Of a DNA stretch of 16,200 nt, positions 16,156 to 16,200 are shown piece by piece. This DNA comes from HGM05232 sp964646495 (lineage in GTDB: Bacteria; Bacteroidota; Bacteroidia; Bacteroidales; Muribaculaceae). Position 1 is the first letter of the stretch, and the number at the start of each line of letters is the position of its first letter. The position numbers were made by a program, and so were the translations under genes. Below the pieces are notes generated by a model that was given only the letters and a program-made list of their open reading frames with translations, had not been told where the DNA came from and did not search any database. Where the stretch lies: the NCBI GenBank assembly GCA_964646495.1, contig CAZYEO010000052.1, positions 1-16,200 on the forward strand, given 5' to 3'.

Positions 16156-16200
16156 GTTTTTGTGCTCCGATGATATAGACGGCCTTGAAAAAGAGGCCGC
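16148..16200 (-). CDS. Possible C-terminal end of a convergent gene (partial)
   Basis: On the minus strand, the last 16 codons to the window edge read GLFFKAVYIIGAQKLK followed by a TAG (16150-16148). This looks like a natural hydrophobic-basic C-terminus, as in many polysaccharide-locus glycosyltransferases and methyltransferases. It would overlap the stop of the plus-strand SGNH-like gene by 8 bases. The same bases read on the plus strand (from 16148) are also open, so a frame-shifted continuation of the plus-strand gene is the alternative. Sixteen codons cannot decide, and no function can be assigned. Confidence 0.35.
   Translation of the reverse strand, partial: GLFFKAVYIIGAQKLK
16180..16199. 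repeat. Short inverted repeat near right edge
   Basis: CGGCCT (16180-16185) and AGGCCG (16194-16199) form a perfect 6-bp stem around an 8-base loop. It lies 24 bases after the stop of the last plus-strand gene. It could be a terminator if a T-tract follows beyond the window, or merely part of a coding sequence. Confidence 0.25.

Overview
The window looks like a chromosomal segment of a gut-type member of Bacteroidales (Bacteroidota). Evidence is the AT-rich sequence, start codons without Shine-Dalgarno motifs, promoter-like elements of the Bacteroidota TAnnTTTG type, and Bacteroidales-style proteins: a POT transporter with an N-x-x-E-R motif, an RmlB with a long internal insertion, and paired WxcM/FdtA-type cupins. 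A Muribaculaceae-like source is possible, but the sequence alone does not settle the family. Coding density is high. No tRNA, rRNA, CRISPR array or insertion sequence is visible, and no gap exceeds about 165 bases.

Left part (1-5377), all on the minus strand. One likely operon begins at xerD and continues into a beta-type DNA methyltransferase (5-base gap) and a secreted beta-lactamase-fold serine hydrolase. A second unit is sufE followed by a proton-coupled oligopeptide transporter. A strong hairpin at the left edge ends transcription there.

Middle part (5531-9837), all on the plus strand. This is a housekeeping run: aroQ (shikimate pathway), pyk (glycolysis), a class I O-methyltransferase overlapping pyk, rbfA (30S maturation), a hairpin terminator, then a LolC/E-type permease. 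From memory, the order xerD / aroQ-pyk-OMT-rbfA-permease recurs in Bacteroidales, so this is probably core chromosome. The xerD-aroQ intergenic region carries two promoter-like elements that face each other.

Right part (9926-16155), plus strand. This is a cell-surface polysaccharide operon. RmlA makes dTDP-glucose, RmlB makes dTDP-4-keto-6-deoxyglucose, two tandem FdtA/WxcM-type cupins are expected to shift the keto group to C3, and an FdtB-type PLP aminotransferase installs the 3-amino group. The predicted product is a dTDP-3-amino-3,6-dideoxyhexose (Fuc3N or Qui3N type). An MBOAT O-acyltransferase and a membrane-anchored SGNH-like partner follow and probably add acyl groups to the exported glycan. 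The last gene ends early, beside either a frameshift or the tail of a convergent gene, so the right edge is ambiguous.

The most interesting points are the cupin pair, in which each copy lacks a different conserved active-site position; the orphan methyltransferase tied to xerD; and the possible truncation of the SGNH partner. I saw no clearly new defence or mobile system.
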